64,000 bases of DNA, from assembly GCA_033026295.1 (NCBI GenBank), contig CM065176.1, positions 11,759,945 to 11,823,944 of the forward strand, in the 5' to 3' direction. A program made the translations under genes and the position numbers. Position 1 is the first letter of the stretch, and each line of letters opens with the position of its first letter. The DNA comes from Channa striata. Lineage: Eukaryota; Chordata; Actinopteri; Anabantiformes; Channidae. A model generated the notes under the pieces. It searched no databases and was not told the origin of the DNA. It saw only the letters and a list, made by a program, of their open reading frames with translations. Below are positions 14,701 through 28,371 of this stretch, piece by piece.

Positions 14701-17700
14701 TAAAAACTCCAGATCCAGCATTGCTGGATCTGTGCCACTCACCCCAGCTCTGTCTCCACATAAACTCCAGGCTGCGGGTGGAGGCAAAGTGTTTTTTGAT
14801 GGAGTAGTGGACCCTCTGGATGAGCATACTGGTCAGGTTGGCCTTCTTCAGCAGGTAGGGCATAGTAGCACTGTGACCAAAAGGGTCTACCGCCCAAGCA
14901 CTGCGAGGGGTTATACCTGTGACAGCAGGCGGGAAGCAAGCATTTCAGTTTTATGTGCAGATAAAAGAAAAGGAATGCATCATTTAGGAAGTCAGCGGGA
15001 AGCGCTGAGAACTGTAGTGTTTTATGACCCACTAAGTGAGAAGATACATGTGGGGTAACAGGCTCATATTTCACTACGGAGCTCTGAGAGGACTGGGAAC
15101 ATTTTAACTCTAGACTTGGACGAAAAGAAAAACTCTTAAAATTTCACAGACAGAAGAGAGCTCCATAAACATTTAAGCAACACTCTAAATGTAAATGAGG
15201 GGGAATAATCTTGGATCGCGCACCTAGATTTCTCTCCAACCACTGATGTCCTTCAATGAGCTGGTCTATCATGGCAAAGTAGTGAACATTGGCTTCATCT
15301 GTCATTACCCAGCCACCTGTCACAATCTCAAGCTGACCCCCAAGGATCAGTCTGTTGAAGAGAGAGGATTAAGAAAGCAAGGTGAGGATAATCCAACCTT
15401 AAAGAGGCGAGTCACATTAACTAGATAACAAGCTATGCCATGTATAGCAACCACTACGTGCCAGCGGATATTCTTAAATCTTAAATCTTAATTTCCAGAT
15501 TTTGGAGGAGAAACCAAAGATAGAATTGTGTGCTTCACTAAGCTGTGACTCACTTTCGCATGGCCTCCTGTTTATGTATGTCTGCAGTCTCCCACCACTT
15601 GGAGAAGAATGAAATTTCAGACCAGATAAACTTCCTGCGAGGATCCTCGGCCAGCTTCACCACCATGCTGTTTAAAATATGCTGTGTCTGGTCTGTGAAG
15701 TACTTGTCAAATGTCTTGATCCAACCTAACAAGACAACAAGATAAATTTAAGAAATCTGCACAGTTGGCAAACAGACTGCCCACTACAAATTGGACTGTC
15801 CAAAACAACACATCCCTCCACCCCATCTCCCCATCCCCTTTTGCTGCCTGACACAAAAACAAGAAGACAAGGCGAGTAAAGAGACTCAACATCGTGTGAG
15901 AAATGCTGCAAAAGATCAAAAATATAACTCATATTTTATTCAAGCAGAGCCGTTGTAGCAGAGTGGTTTCAAAGAAAGTGACCAAAAAGCAGTGCCTATG
16001 CACTTTAAGTATGCAACAGTGCCTACAGCATATAAATTGTAACATGTTGTAGACTAATATATTTTATAGGTTTTAAAGTTCCACATTTTTCAGCCCAATT
16101 ATCCATTTTAACTAATATCTTGGCTAGGTGAGCTCACAGTTTAAAGAATGAGACCATTTCCTGTGTCTTTCGTTATGTCTCATAGTGTTTAACTTGCCTA
16201 CCCTGGATTTTACCTCCTCCCCAAATGCATTGATAGAAACAAGGCAGTTACCAGTAAATCATTTTACACATCTTCATATGAGCTGACAATAGGACTTTCG
16301 GTTCAAACCTTACCACTGAACGTTAACTATCCCTATTGTTGACAAAACAAATGGATAAAATGTGCAGGCCTTTGCAGCCTGTCAACATATCCATAGCTGT
16401 CAAGTTTGCAAGCATGTGGGAGGCTGGTAAACAAGTTTAATGGAAATGCCAGACTAAAATAAATTCTCAGCCAATCACATCTTAAAATAGCTACAGTTTT
16501 CCAAAGCCAATATGTGTCTAATTCCATTGTCAATCATGTCAGCATTATACAAATAACAATGAGTATGAATAAATTGAATTTGAATTATTTCTGCCTCACT
16601 CTTAATTTTTAAACAAAAAAAGGGTGTTTTCAAATGTTTTTTTAGATATTTATACTATTACTGCTCACCTGGATCATTGTGGGAGTGAGGAACCACAAAC
16701 ACTTGCAGCGGTTCATGGTCCCACTCATCAGGTTCATAAGTAATGTCAAAACCCTGTTTCCATACACCCCCATCAGGGTTGTCAAACTTCAGGAGGGAGT
16801 ACACATCCAACATCTATGACGAAACAGAAACTCATTATTCCCTCATTAGTAAAAGTGAGCAGACAACATCTAAGATGCAGCAACATCATATATGGTTTGG
16901 CTATTTTTTATTTTATATGAGGGGAAATAATGAAATGTAAAGATCATACCTGAACGTCTGCCTGAACACGACTTCCTGTAGCAAACTGGCAATCCTGGGG
17001 TTTAACAGCGAGAAAAGTGGGGCGGCCGTCAAAGGGTAGTACCCAAGAACCATTGGCACTTCTGAATGGTAGATGGCCACTGGGAGACACAGCTCCAGTG
17101 TCTGTGAGCTCCATCACAGAGTCTTTTATGTGGCTGATGATTTGATGGTTTTCCTCCAGGAGCTGCTCCAGCTGCTCTATCCGATTCTGAAGAACTGAGA
17201 TTTGGCTCTAAAACGTACACAAATATTTAGTTGTATAAAAAAAAAAAAAAAAAAAAAAACACCAGCAAATCAGACGTACACTCTTTGAATCTGTTACAAA
17301 CTTCAGTTTTAAGACTAAAAATTAGACAATACATAATAATAAAATCCAAAAAGACATGATACATTTCAAACAACCCTAAAGATATATATAAAGTAACAGT
17401 ATAATTGTGGCATTTTATATATGAACATGTGAACAAAAAAAATGCTTGTTGAGACTTATGTAAACATCAGTAATTGGGCCTTGTACAGTATGTTTTTAGT
17501 TAGACAGTCAAAACTGAAAAATGCCATAAGGTACAAAAGAACAACAATCTAAAAATATAACTCTCTAACGTGGTTTTCACAAAACACAATCTATGCCACC
17601 ACACTATAGCAATTATTCTCACCCGTGGAAAGTTCCCACCGTTTTGTCGTCTTGCAGGGTCATGTTGGACCCGATCCAGCATCAGATATAGTGAGAATAC

Positions 17701-17754
17701 AGCCACACAGAATATGGCCCCTCCACACACAGTCACTTGTTTCCTCAGCTTCAT
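5720..17754 (-). CDS. man2a2: Alpha-mannosidase 2x (Golgi alpha-mannosidase II family)
   Basis: Type II Golgi membrane glycosidase of family GH38 that trims two mannoses from hybrid N-glycans on the route to complex glycans. The 22 coding exons are, 5' to 3': 17623-17754, 16950-17207, 16669-16813, 15554-15725, 15224-15351, 14743-14916, 13467-13653, 12572-12749, 12090-12292, 11179-11361, 10880-10994, 10692-10762, 10425-10590, 9326-9562, 8988-9110, 8581-8695, 8177-8310, 7887-8028, 7427-7560, 6375-6569, 6161-6277, 5720-5872. They sum to 1154 codons (1153 aa), close to the family's roughly 1150. Residues 7-27 form the signal anchor. HSHNDPG puts zinc ligands at H175 and D177, AVDPFGHS puts the nucleophile at D289, and HHDAITGT puts the last zinc ligand at H569. 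The start MKLRKQVTVCG matches the family. MAN2A2 rather than MAN2A1 follows from sequence (for example [20 protein letters not shown]) and from UNC45A as neighbour. All introns read GT-AG. The 5' UTR exons were not resolved. Confidence 0.97.
13790..14335 (+). mobile_element. Degenerate Tc1-like transposase relic in man2a2 intron
   Basis: Within the intron between the exons at 14743-14916 and 13467-13653, on the opposite strand to the gene, lie decayed pieces of a Tc1/mariner transposase. Near 13845-13870 the text resembles the segment around FSDET in Tc1 transposases. Near 14081-14120 it reads WPRQSPHLDSTEN, matching the usual WPSQSPDLNPIEN. Past 14170 it continues through a decayed C-terminal region. 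Stops and frameshifts interrupt it, and I did not find inverted repeats, so it is a dead fragment. Confidence 0.7.
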
Positions 17755-18626
17755 CCTCTTCGGAAGCGGTCTTCTTTCCAAGATTTTATTTTTTTTTTAT
17801 TAAAAATTTAAGGGTTTGTTTCAGCACAGAGAAGAAAAGTCCTTGAAAACCGTAATGCAACTGCTCACAAGGCAAAGAAATGATGGACAGAACCCAGTTA
17901 CACTAGTACGGTTCACTTCCATTTCTGCAATGCCACCAGCCTCCACTTTACCATCCTGGAGACCACAGCAAAGAGCAGTAGCAGTGGACAAGGGTACTAA
18001 ATCAGCAATAGCTGGCAAGCAGTCTGTCAGCTTTGGCCAAACCACAGCCACCGGTGGGCTCCTTCAAAGTCGCCCTTGTGCTCAACCATCCAAACCGATG
18101 AGATTGCAGGAAAAGAAAAAAAAGCCAGCACCACACAGAAGGGGCTTTAACAGGGAGCCCAGTGTCCCTCTAGCATGATGTGTGTTGCTTTGGGCCTGGT
18201 CCCCTGGTCCTGCTCTCCTGGTCCAGTTTCTACACCCACAGCAGTATATAATCCTCCAGTCCAGCCCGAGCCCCAGTTTGATCAGTTGGCCTCCAGTGTC
18301 GTAACAGTTTCCACTCTACACTGGAGCAACGTAAAAAAAAAAAAAAGACTCAGAAAAAGACCAACTTGGCTTGAAGCGGCAGCTTTTTAATCAAGGCTCC
18401 ACTGCGTCCAAAGGAGCTCCAGGAATTAAAATGAGACAATTGTCATTCTTCCCTCAACAGCATACTGCATATCTGCTGTGGCAGCATGGGCTGTTTCTGT
18501 GTCCTTGATCATAAGTGCCAAATTCAGAGGGTCTCCCACAGCTGTTAGGAAATAATGTTCACATTAATTGACAATGCAAAAACATATATACACCAAGAGA
18601 GGGAAAAGTGTCACTATGTTGAAAAG

Positions 18627-18661
<35 letters not shown>

Positions 18662-21600
18662 TATAAGCATTTTATTTTTGACACATGAATGCTGTGGGGG
18701 GTCAAGCTGGGCAGACTGGCCTGTGTTCCCGTCTCCCTTTGTGTGCAAATCCAGCACGATCATAATCCGCTCATTTCTCAACATTACCACGGGGAGCTGC
18801 GGCGCTAATAACCTGCCACTTACATTTGCTTAGCCCGACTGAAAAACAGCCCCCGTGTCAGGAGGAAGACGATTAGGTCTCACGCCATCTGGACCGGATG
18901 AATCGCGGGTTTAACGGGCACATGGTTTTGTTGGTTTGGGTTTCTGACAGTGCTGCGGAACCGAACCAACAATGAAGCCTTGTGTCTTACACTGATCCCA
19001 AGGTGCTCATATGACTGCATGACAGCATCACGGGAGACATGTCTAATAGTTGTAATGTCTTCACGAAACTATGAAAACATCCACAGTATACGTGGCTTTA
19101 TCGAATATGGGGGGTGGCACCGTTGTTAATATTTAACTTGCATTACTTTTAGTCAGCTAATCCAGGTAACACGGCGTTGCTTTAAACTTAAGAGCAGCGA
19201 AATACAATCCAAGCAAATCGAAATTATAGTGTGTAAATTCAGGTTGAAGACAGTCTGATGCATCTTGCTGGTTTTCATTTATGCACATTATCAGATCCAT
19301 TATCCCAGTTATCGTTTTCTAACATTAACTACAGCGTTTACATGATGATGAACACAGCTAATCAAGCTAGCGCTAGCTACAAGCTCTGTCATCAAGTTCC
19401 CACATAGATTCGCCTGATTTGCAACCCGGGTTCAAACGTCAGATATTAATTTTAATTTCCCGATGAATCTAAGGGAACAACAGCCCAAATCCTGTGCTGC
19501 ACAACAGCTTGATGTCTTTCCAGACGATGGCAAGTACAGACTTGGTCAAACAGGATTGTACATGCATGATATTCCGGGCTAAGCGTTAAATGTCCATCTA
19601 CACACTAGCTAATATTAATATGCAACCTCTGTAGCTCGTCTCTCTGCCAGTAAGATGAAATATTGGACGTTACCCATGAGAGGACAGTCATCCGGAAGCT
19701 GGTGGAGCCCAGCAGTGTGTGTGCTTTTAGCTCCAGGTACAGGCTGACAGATTAGCTGCCGGGACTAGCAGCTAGCCTAGCAGCTAGCAATGCTGAGTTC
19801 CCTGCTGCAAAGGCTTATGGGAAAGAAGAGCTGCGTATCAGTTATTGCCCATCAGCTTCAGGATATTTAAAAATGAATGAAACAACCAATCGGACTAACA
19901 TCCATTATACAAAAAAACTTGATGATTATTGTAAATAACTTAACTAACGGTGTAACCTCTCAGTAGTCTCCTGGTAGCACAGCACACTCAAAATCAGTCA
20001 GCAAAGGGATTCAAACACATCCAGGAGTTAACATGACATGGGTTGAACGTTTAGTTTAACCCAAACTTCTGTCAACCACTGGGGTTACCATGGGCCAGTT
20101 ACTCATAGATGTTCATGCTTAATATTTAATGTAATATTGAGAACTATTCAGTCAGCAGTTCAGCCTCAGAGGCATAACAGTCTCAGGCTATGTGACAATA
20201 TTAATAGAGTACAAAAGAAATAGTGAACTGTCGACAGCAGGGTCTCCTATTGTTATAATTGCTTTTAATAACTGCAAAACTGTGTCTGGAGAGGTGCAGT
20301 GCAAACTTTCATCACTTATCAAAATACAGCGTGTGGGTGGCTGTTGTTTGTATTGCAAAATTAAATAAGTCTATGAGCAAGGAGGATCACACAGCCCATT
20401 GTTGTGTGGGCTGTACCACTGATGGGAAATCACATCTGCATCTTGTTTAATTATCTGCTTTTATGACATAAGTGTACTACTCTAATAACGCCAGTGAACT
20501 AACCTCGTTTTATGTTTTCACATATGAAAGCTACATAGAATATTTTCTTTGCAATTAAGTATTTTTTAAGTGTATACACTAAACAATATAGAACATACAA
20601 ACTTTGCAAGCCAGTCTATATTCTTTATAAAGAAAATAATATGCAATTTGTTCTTTCTTAACAATGAAATCCCAAAAATTTCAGACCACATTTTCGACTC
20701 CTGTGTAGTTAGTGTGGCAGCAGCCACTCTTGAATACAATTATGCAATTTAGGGAAAATTAGTTTAAAATGTAATAAAGAAAAAGTTCAAAAATCATTTT
20801 CTTAAAATTTGGTGGGGGTTAGTTATAAAAAGAGTTGTTTCTGGCCCCACTTACTTTTCCATTTTAAGTGCTCAGTAGCCTATAGGGACTCAAGCTGTGC
20901 AGCCTATTCTGTCACTATATCACCAAACATATACTCCACCCTGAGTGCTACAGAGAAGAAGGGAAAACAGTGCCGATAAACAACACCTGACAAGCTCAGT
21001 GTGGAAAATGTAATGATGCTTTGCATCAGATAAGACATGTTGTTGTGTTATGTTATTGGATCATTCAGGAAACACATTATGTTTTTATGGAAACAGGAGA
21101 TTAGCTGACCCTTCAATAATTAATTAGCAGCCTACCGAGGGCATAATAGGAGCAGATGGTATTGTTTCTTTTTTTATGCAATCAAACGAGAGATAACTTT
21201 TCATGGTATCTACAAAGCCACGTAAAATGCTGTGTGCAGTTGTAGTGGTTCAATGTAATTTCTATGTTTCTATGTTTGGTGCAAGAAATTACAGCAAATT
21301 TAGATTTGTGTTCTGAAAACAAAACCTTTATAAAACTCAAGCACAATGAGGAACAAATGTTTGCACAGCTGGTTTTGATGTAGATCTGGGATCTGGGCTC
21401 TTGGTGCTTTTGCTTTGCCTCATAGATCTCCTGTGGATCTGGTATTTATGAGGTCTCACAGCAAGCACAGACCTTATGAGACTGAACTGCCCAATCTGGA
21501 TATTTCTCTAAAGCCACAAAGCATTTTATTATAAGAGTCTAAACAGTTCTACCTGAGCCCAGGGCCCAAAGGGAGCCGCCTTGTCTCCACAGCAGAGGAC

Positions 21601-22262
21601 ACAATGGTACTTGGCTGTCCTGGTAAATGAGACTCCCCAGGAGACCGATGCAGGAAATACCATACCAGAACATTTCCTTTAGTGGTTGTGGAGACCATGA
21701 TGCAGGCACAAAGTTGTAGCAGTGGGAATTTTGTATACTGTGTGTGAAACTCTTTGCAATCTAATACATTTGAAGCATGAAGATTTAGAATGATTGTTAA
21801 ATTATATAGCATTTTTAAAATCCAGACACAGCTTAGTGACAAATTACTTCTTTGTATACATTTTGATAGAAATCCACATTGCAGTGAAGGGACTTGAAGT
21901 CAAATTTATAACTATAAATACTTAAAGGAACAAATGTGATGAATATGCTTTTTTATTTACTGATTAGGCAGGTGCTGTAACATTGGAGGAGCTTGAACTC
22001 AAGATCACAGTAAAAAAAAGTAAAATACTGGCCCTATCTGTTCTGTAAATACAATAAATGCTTATGTTATTCATAAGAGAAGCCTTGAAATTTAAGCTTG
22101 TCTTTATTAACCCACCTGCTCCGATTAACTATGTTTTGCACATTATACCGTATGAGGAGCTTTGTGAGAGTTGAGGATTTCCTCTCTCTCTGTCTGTGTG
22201 GAATGAGAAACACAGGGACACGAACATTAGACCAAATAAAGCAGGGACGGGGACGGAGAAGA
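17755..22262. other. Region between man2a2 and unc45a; presumed man2a2 leader and promoter
   Basis: No coding exon recognised. Reading frames at 17816-18178 and elsewhere lack splice logic or family similarity. The man2a2 ATG at 17754 has no good acceptor just upstream, so its leader may be continuous there or join an exon further up. A candidate minus-strand first exon lies near 19680-19800, where a donor-like CATGGGTAACG is seen, but support is thin. The rest (19.8-22.2 kb) is AT-rich and featureless to me. Confidence 0.35.
18628..18659. repeat. (TA)n microsatellite
   Basis: About 15 uninterrupted TA units upstream of man2a2. Confidence 0.95.
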
Positions 22263-22268
22263 GAAGAC

Positions 22269-22322
22269 GCGCTTGTCCTTTTAAGGACAAAAGCGTGGGA
22301 CCGCTCCTACGTAATACGTCAT
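22269..22322 (+). promoter_or_regulatory. unc45a: Candidate unc45a promoter elements
   Basis: About 140-190 bp before the unc45a ATG lies an inverted repeat, TTGTCCTT (273-280 of this kb) and AAGGACAA (283-290), with a 2-bp spacer, followed by TACGTAATACGTCAT, which contains a CRE/ATF-like TACGTCA at 22315-22321. A second GACGTAAC follows near 22354. No TATA box is evident. Function is inferred from position and motif only. Confidence 0.4.
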
Positions 22323-22462
22323 CAACGTGCTCTGTGTACCCGGAAGCGTCCAAAGACGTAACATGTTTGGCTCAAGTTAGCGGCGTTTGTGTCCACGCTG
22401 AGTTCAGTTAAACAATATTTCTTCGTATTAAACAACGATATATTGTGTGCAGTGTCCTGAAG

Positions 22463-25400
22463 ATGAGCGTGAGTGAAAAAGAAAAGGTGAGGTTCCATCC
22501 GTTTAATGTTTAGCATGTTTAGCTTAGCAAACTTTAACGAGATGCAACGAGCGCTAGTGTCATTCTGAGCCTCACTGTTGTAAACGTCCCTGTAATCCAG
22601 GATCCTGCAGCCCTGAAGGAGGAGGGCAATGCTCTCTTCAAGGCAGGAGACATGCAGGGGGCTGTCTGCTGTTACACCCAGGCCCTGAAGCTGAGCGACA
22701 ACCCAGCAGAGAGGGCTGTTCTGTACCGAAACCGCTCTGCCTGTTATCTAAAGCTGGAGGAGTACAACAAGGCAGAGACTGACGCCTCCAAAGGTGGGAC
22801 ACATCACAGCTGTTGATAACAAAACCAACTGATGACATAGAGAACAGTGCATATGAATAGCCAGAAAAGCCCACTTTACCTGGAACTATGATCCTCAATT
22901 AGTTTATTATTTTTAAGTATCAAAGCTTAACGCAAAAGACCCTTTGTAAGTCTAATGTAGTACAGATTCTCATGGTTACCAGGTGTAGATGGTTTAATTT
23001 AATAAGTGTACCCACTAACTCTTATCTCAACTTCTGTAGGTGAGATAATAATTAGTTACCATTATCGTCTCTCTTTAGATGAATTTATATTTATGTACAC
23101 TGTTGCCCCAGATGTCACAATTGACACTCTTTTCAGCTCTTGATGTCGATCCAAGTGATGTGAAAGCCAGGTTTCGGAGGGCTCAGGCTTTTCAAAAACT
23201 TGGCCATTTCGACCAGGCTTTTCTGGATGCTCAGAGTGTGACCAATTGGAGCCCAAAAACAAAGCATTCCAGGACCTGCTCAGGCGACTAGGAGCGCAGA
23301 TCCAGCAAAAGGTTGTATGATTTTCTATTTTTTTTATGTAAAGAAAGCGGGCGTGTGTGTTAAGTCGTGAATTTGATGGTGTAACTTAAAGACACTGTTT
23401 AATTAAGGTCTTTTCCCTTAACCCTTTAGTCAGCACAGCTAAACTCCACGGATGCTCGTGTGCAGCAAATGTTCTCCCTTCTCTTAGATGCATCTGCAAA
23501 TGACTTAGATCGACAGAAGGTAACTGTCTTAAAACCAATTTTATGTAATTCATTCTTAATGTGTTTTATTTATCTAGATTTTTCTGTAAAGCTGTGTTAT
23601 AACAAAACACTGTGCTCCGTTAATAATTTTCAGGCTGCTCAGAATCTAGTGGTGCTATCTCGAGAAGAGGCTGGAGCCGAGCAGATCTTCCGTAATGATG
23701 GAGTGAAGCTGATTCAAAAACTTCTTCAGTCAAAGCAGGAGGAGATTGTCCTCTCTAGTCTCAGGACCCTGGTTGGGTTGTGCACAGGACATCAGTCAAG
23801 AGTAGGTTTAATATTGCCTAAAATGTATTCAGTTTAACACATTTTCCTAACCACCAGTGTTAGTGTTGTTGCTGAGCCATGTATAACTAATAACTAATGT
23901 TTGCCCAAATCCCTTTCCACCATGATAATAATAATTGCCTTTCCGTCAATTTTCTGTTTATCTATTATTTTATGGCCCAGACTATGGCTATTGTGAATGA
24001 GTTGGGAATGGAACAGCTGTGTGCGGTAATGGGATCAGGAGCCTCCACTGTGTCCCTGGCAGCCTGCCATCTGCTGCAGGTGATGTTTGAGAGCCTGACG
24101 GAGGGAATGAAAAGAGAGATCAGAGGGAAAGATGAAGCGATACTTCCTGGTGAGTTTGGCCTCTGACTATGTTAATATTTGGACTTGGCTACACATAAAA
24201 GTTGACCAACAGTATAACAACAGTTTTTTTGTATCACCTGTCTGTACTGTGCTATCAAAGGTAAATGACTTTATCAATCTGACACAGAACCCTCCAAAGA
24301 GCTGCGCTCAATGTTGCGCCATCTTTTGGAAATGATGTCAGCATCTAATGTATCAGGGCCGGGAAGAGACAATGCCATCAACCTCCTGATCAAACAAGTA
24401 CCCCGCAAGTCTTTAAAAAACCCTGACAACTCACTTACATTATGGGTGATAGACCAAGGTGAGAAACATACCTGCATGCAAAAAATTAATCTTTCAACTT
24501 TAGGCCACCTACAAAGCATTACCAATTTCAGTTTTTTTCACTACCACAGAGAATGAGAAGCATGTAGCCAATTTTATAAACTTTTTGTTTTCCTGCAGGA
24601 CTGAAAAAAATTCTGGAGGTGGCTGGGACAGTCTCTGAGCTTTCAGAAGGACCACCTCTTACTGACAACTCTCACATGAGCTGCTCTGTGTTGCTTAACA
24701 AACTCTACAATGACCTTAAAAGTGACAAAGAGAGGGAGAACTTCAACAAATTATGTGAAGAATATGTTCAGTGAGTTGACCATCATTCTGTTTTACACCT
24801 GCCTAATACTGCATAAATTTGTAAATATGACAAAGTTCTTTCACACGGGCCTTATGTAGAAATAGATTATTATTTTTTAAATTTTCTTACCTGATATTTT
24901 TCTGGGTAGACAACACTTTAGCCGCCCTGGCTTAGACGCAAAGCTGCGATCCATCCAGACAGTATCTGTGCTCCTCCAAGGACCAAGTGATGTGGGTAAC
25001 AGAACGCTGGAGATGTCAGGAATGATGGAGGCAGTAATCTCCCTGTGTTCCTCGGAAGACGTAATTCACCAGCAGGTAGCGGTAGAGACCCTCATCCATG
25101 CTGCAGGCAAAGCCAAGAAAGCTTCCTTCATCACAGCTAATGGTGTGGCACTTCTGAAAGACCTCTACAAGAAGAGTGAGAATGACAGGATACGTGTGAG
25201 GGCCCTGGTGGTAAGTACACTAGACAACTTGAAAAGAAAACATTCCAAAAAAAAAAACATAAAACCTAATATTTCCCATGTGTTATTACCTAGGGTTTGT
25301 GCAAACTTGGGTCAGCAGGAGGTACAGACTTCAGCATGAAGCAGTTTGCAGAGGGATCCACGCTGAAGCTTGCTAAGCAGTGCAGGAAGTAAGATTGTCT

Positions 25401-27856
25401 GTACAAAGTATTTGGCCTAGGGTTTAAATTCAGAGAAATGAACACTGTTGCATAACATTACTTAGTTGAATTATTAGTGGATTCATATAAATAAGAAGCC
25501 GATTGTGTGTTCTTTTCTGGTAGGTGGCTTTGTAATGAGTCTCTTCCCCCAACTTCCCGTCGGTGGTCTGTGGAAGGTCTCGCCTACCTCACCTTTGATG
25601 CTGATGTGAAGGAAGACCTGGTGGAAGACAAGAAGGCTCTTCTGGCCATGTTTGAACTTGCTAAGGTTTGATTGCGAATGTCATTTTAGGATTTCGCTTA
25701 ATACTTGTGACACATGATTTGAAGAAATGCAGACTAGTTTAGATTCCTGTCTAAAAATGTACTTAGTGATTCTTGGAACATTCATTTTTGTGTAGTATTT
25801 CAAATCTCCACCATGAACGTCCACAGATAATGTTGTATAATTGAACAGACATTCTTGGTTTTTCTATATATTTCTGCAGTCTGAGGATAAAACAGTGCTT
25901 TTTGCTGTGGGTTCCACATTAGTGAACTGCACCAACAGCTATGATGTAGAAAAGCCAGATCCTCAGCTGGTGGAGCTGGCCAAGTATGCAAAGCAGCATG
26001 TGCCTGAGGAGCACCCTAAGGTTTGGTTTAAATCCTTATCTTTTTATGTAGAGCACATTATGCAAATGTTCTACTATTCTGACTTAATGCACAATTTAAG
26101 TGTTCTTATAACGTTATTGAATTAATATATATTTTTTAAACTACCATTTTTATGTGAATCTGTCTGACATGTCAGGATGCACGTTCATATGTGGAGAAAA
26201 GGCTGGTTAAGCTGTTGGAGGCTGGTGTGGTTTCTGCGTTGGTGTGTATGGTAAAACAGGAGAGTTCAGCCCTCACTGAGGCTTGTAGGGAGTGTATCGC
26301 CAGGTAAGAAAATGTTGAAAAGTCTTTTTCTTTTATTTTTCTCTCTGGGTTTTCTGTTAATGTGGTTTCTTACAACAGGGTGTTCTTAGCTTTGGTGGAA
26401 CGACAGGAGGACAGAGGCACGGTGGTGGCACAGGGTGGAGGAAAGGTAGAGCTAAATATTCTCTAGTTTATCCCTGCCCACTGAGCTGACCAGTTTGCTT
26501 CAGAAGGTTTTTTCATAATAACATACTTTTTGTTTGCTGCACTCTGCAGGCTCTGATCCCACTGGTGTCAGACAACACAGATGTAGGAAAAATCAAAGCG
26601 GGACAAGCCCTGGCAAAGATAACTATCACCTCTAACCCAGAGATTGCCTTTCCGGGACAGAGGGTGAGAAGAATCAGTAATAGGCCAAATAAAAATATGT
26701 AACAATACTTACTTGTTTAATCTAATTATCTTTATGTCAGATCTACGAGGTGGTGCGCCCACTTGTCAGTCTTCTGAGTCTTGACTGCACTCTGCTGCAG
26801 AATTTTGAAGCTCTTATGGCTCTCACCAACCTGGCTGGCATCAGTGAAAGTCTCAGGTTGGCCACTAGGGGGACGTCTCTCCTCGGAATACACTTACACA
26901 ATTCTAGTTTATTGTAAACACGATAAGAGCTTTGATTTCTTTTTTTAACAATTTAGCAAAACTATTTTCTTCAACTAAACATTTATCAGCATTGTGTATT
27001 TTTTTCTTCTTTTAACTGCTGAGTTTTGACTTTCCTTTATGACATACAGTATCTTATTCTGACATCATAATTTTATACGGTATTAAGATTGTCTGTGCTG
27101 TTAATGTATAATGTTTCACAGGCAAAAGATCATAAAGGAGAAGGCAGTACCAAAAATTGAGGGATACATGTTTGAGGAGCATGAGCTTGTTCGAGCGTCT
27201 GCCACAGAATGCATGTGTAATTTAGTCTTAAGCACAGAGGTAGATGTCCTATTATATTAATCATACAATTATATGACTAAAATTTGTAAATATTGAGCTA
27301 AAAACATTTTATTATTTGTGTGCATTACCAGGTGCAGAAGCTGTACTTGCCCACAGGGAATGATCGACTAAAGTTGCTGGTGCTCTACAGTGGAGAAGAG
27401 GATGAGAGACTGAGGAAAGCAGCTGCAGGAACTCTGGCAATGCTGACTGCTGAGCAGCCTGAGCTCTGCGCTCGCATCCCTGGGACTGTAAGAACTGACT
27501 GTCCCCACACCTGTATCAAGCTAACTTTTTTATTTACTTGCAGCATCACTGTTTTCCTATTTTCTCAGACGATCCACTGGCTGGAGATTCTACAAGCTCT
27601 GCTGCTCAGTGAAATACCTGACCTTCGACATCGCGGAGTGGTCATCATTCAGAACATGATCCAGGCAGAGAAGAACTTGGCTGAGACACTTATGGAAAGT
27701 GAAGTTTTAGAAATTCTGTCTGTCCTAGCAAAGGGAGGAGAAAGCACACCAAAGCCAGTTTCTAAGGTAGCTCAGAACTGTCTGGAAAAGGCTGTGGAGT
27801 ATGGGATTATCAGGAGCGGGAAGGGAAACGAAAAGACCAAAGGAACTGAACCCTAA
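22463..27856 (+). CDS. unc45a: Protein unc-45 homolog A (one-base frameshift in exon 3)
   Basis: UCS-family co-chaperone that works with Hsp90 to fold myosin heads. The 19 exons are 22463-22486, 22601-22793, 23137-23311, 23430-23519, 23634-23801, 23981-24149, 24288-24458, 24599-24770, 24910-25210, 25294-25388, 25524-25665, 25880-26020, 26176-26303, 26379-26445, 26550-26663, 26741-26856, 27122-27239, 27332-27487, 27569-27856. N-terminal TPR repeats (about residues 10-120) include [19 protein letters not shown]. The central and UCS regions carry [34 protein letters not shown] and [16 protein letters not shown], all typical. In exon 3 the frame breaks at AATTGGAG (23244-23251). Before it the frame reads [10 protein letters not shown]; after it, in the next frame, [19 protein letters not shown]. 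Expected TPR text joins these across one leucine, so one T seems missing. Exons total 2828 nt, and one more base gives 943 codons (942 aa), against about 944 in human. The rest is intact. UNC45A rather than the muscle paralogue UNC45B is chosen on synteny and sequence. Confidence 0.93.
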
Positions 27857-28371
27857 AAACACAACTACAATGTCTGGATGTATTTCAAGTGTTAAATGGG
27901 ACCAGTGAAGTAAAACCAGTTTTGCTGAAAATCAGTCTGAATGTGAACTTATCATGAAATGATCACATCTTAACCAGAAACAATTCAAAGCAATATAGAA
28001 TTTCTTGAAAGAAACTGTATTAAGTTATTATAGATTTTCACGATTTTCACAAAAAATTACTTCCTTCACGTTACTTTTCTGTTGCTTGCATTCCTCTTTG
28101 TGTCCATTGATGCACATACAGCACACGTATAATCAACATGAAGTGCAATTACAAAATTATTTCCAAAAATATACAAAAGGTTTAATTTACATTGTTCACA
28201 CTACATTATTTTTTATGAAATTATGAAACATTTTTTAACCATTATAATGCATTCAGTGTTTAAAACTTGTAATTTTACTTTTTTGTAACTTTTAAAAAAG
28301 TAAAATTCAGTGTCTGAAATAAACGGTCACGTCTTCCATTTCCAGTCAACTGGTTGCGAAGTCTCATTAGA
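27857..28371 (+). other. unc45a: unc45a 3' UTR with polyadenylation signal
   Basis: AT-rich sequence after the unc45a TAA, ending with AATAAA at 28318-28323. This is only about 150 bp before the rccd1 start codon, so the two genes sit almost end to start on the same strand. Confidence 0.6.

Noticed and set aside
17755..17781. Upstream extension of the man2a2 frame to a TTG codon
   Set aside because: The family starts at MKL(R/K)KQVTVCG, and the extension lacks an ATG.
17816..18390. Open frames of 71-120 codons upstream of man2a2
   Set aside because: Low-complexity text, no domain, and located where the man2a2 leader is expected.
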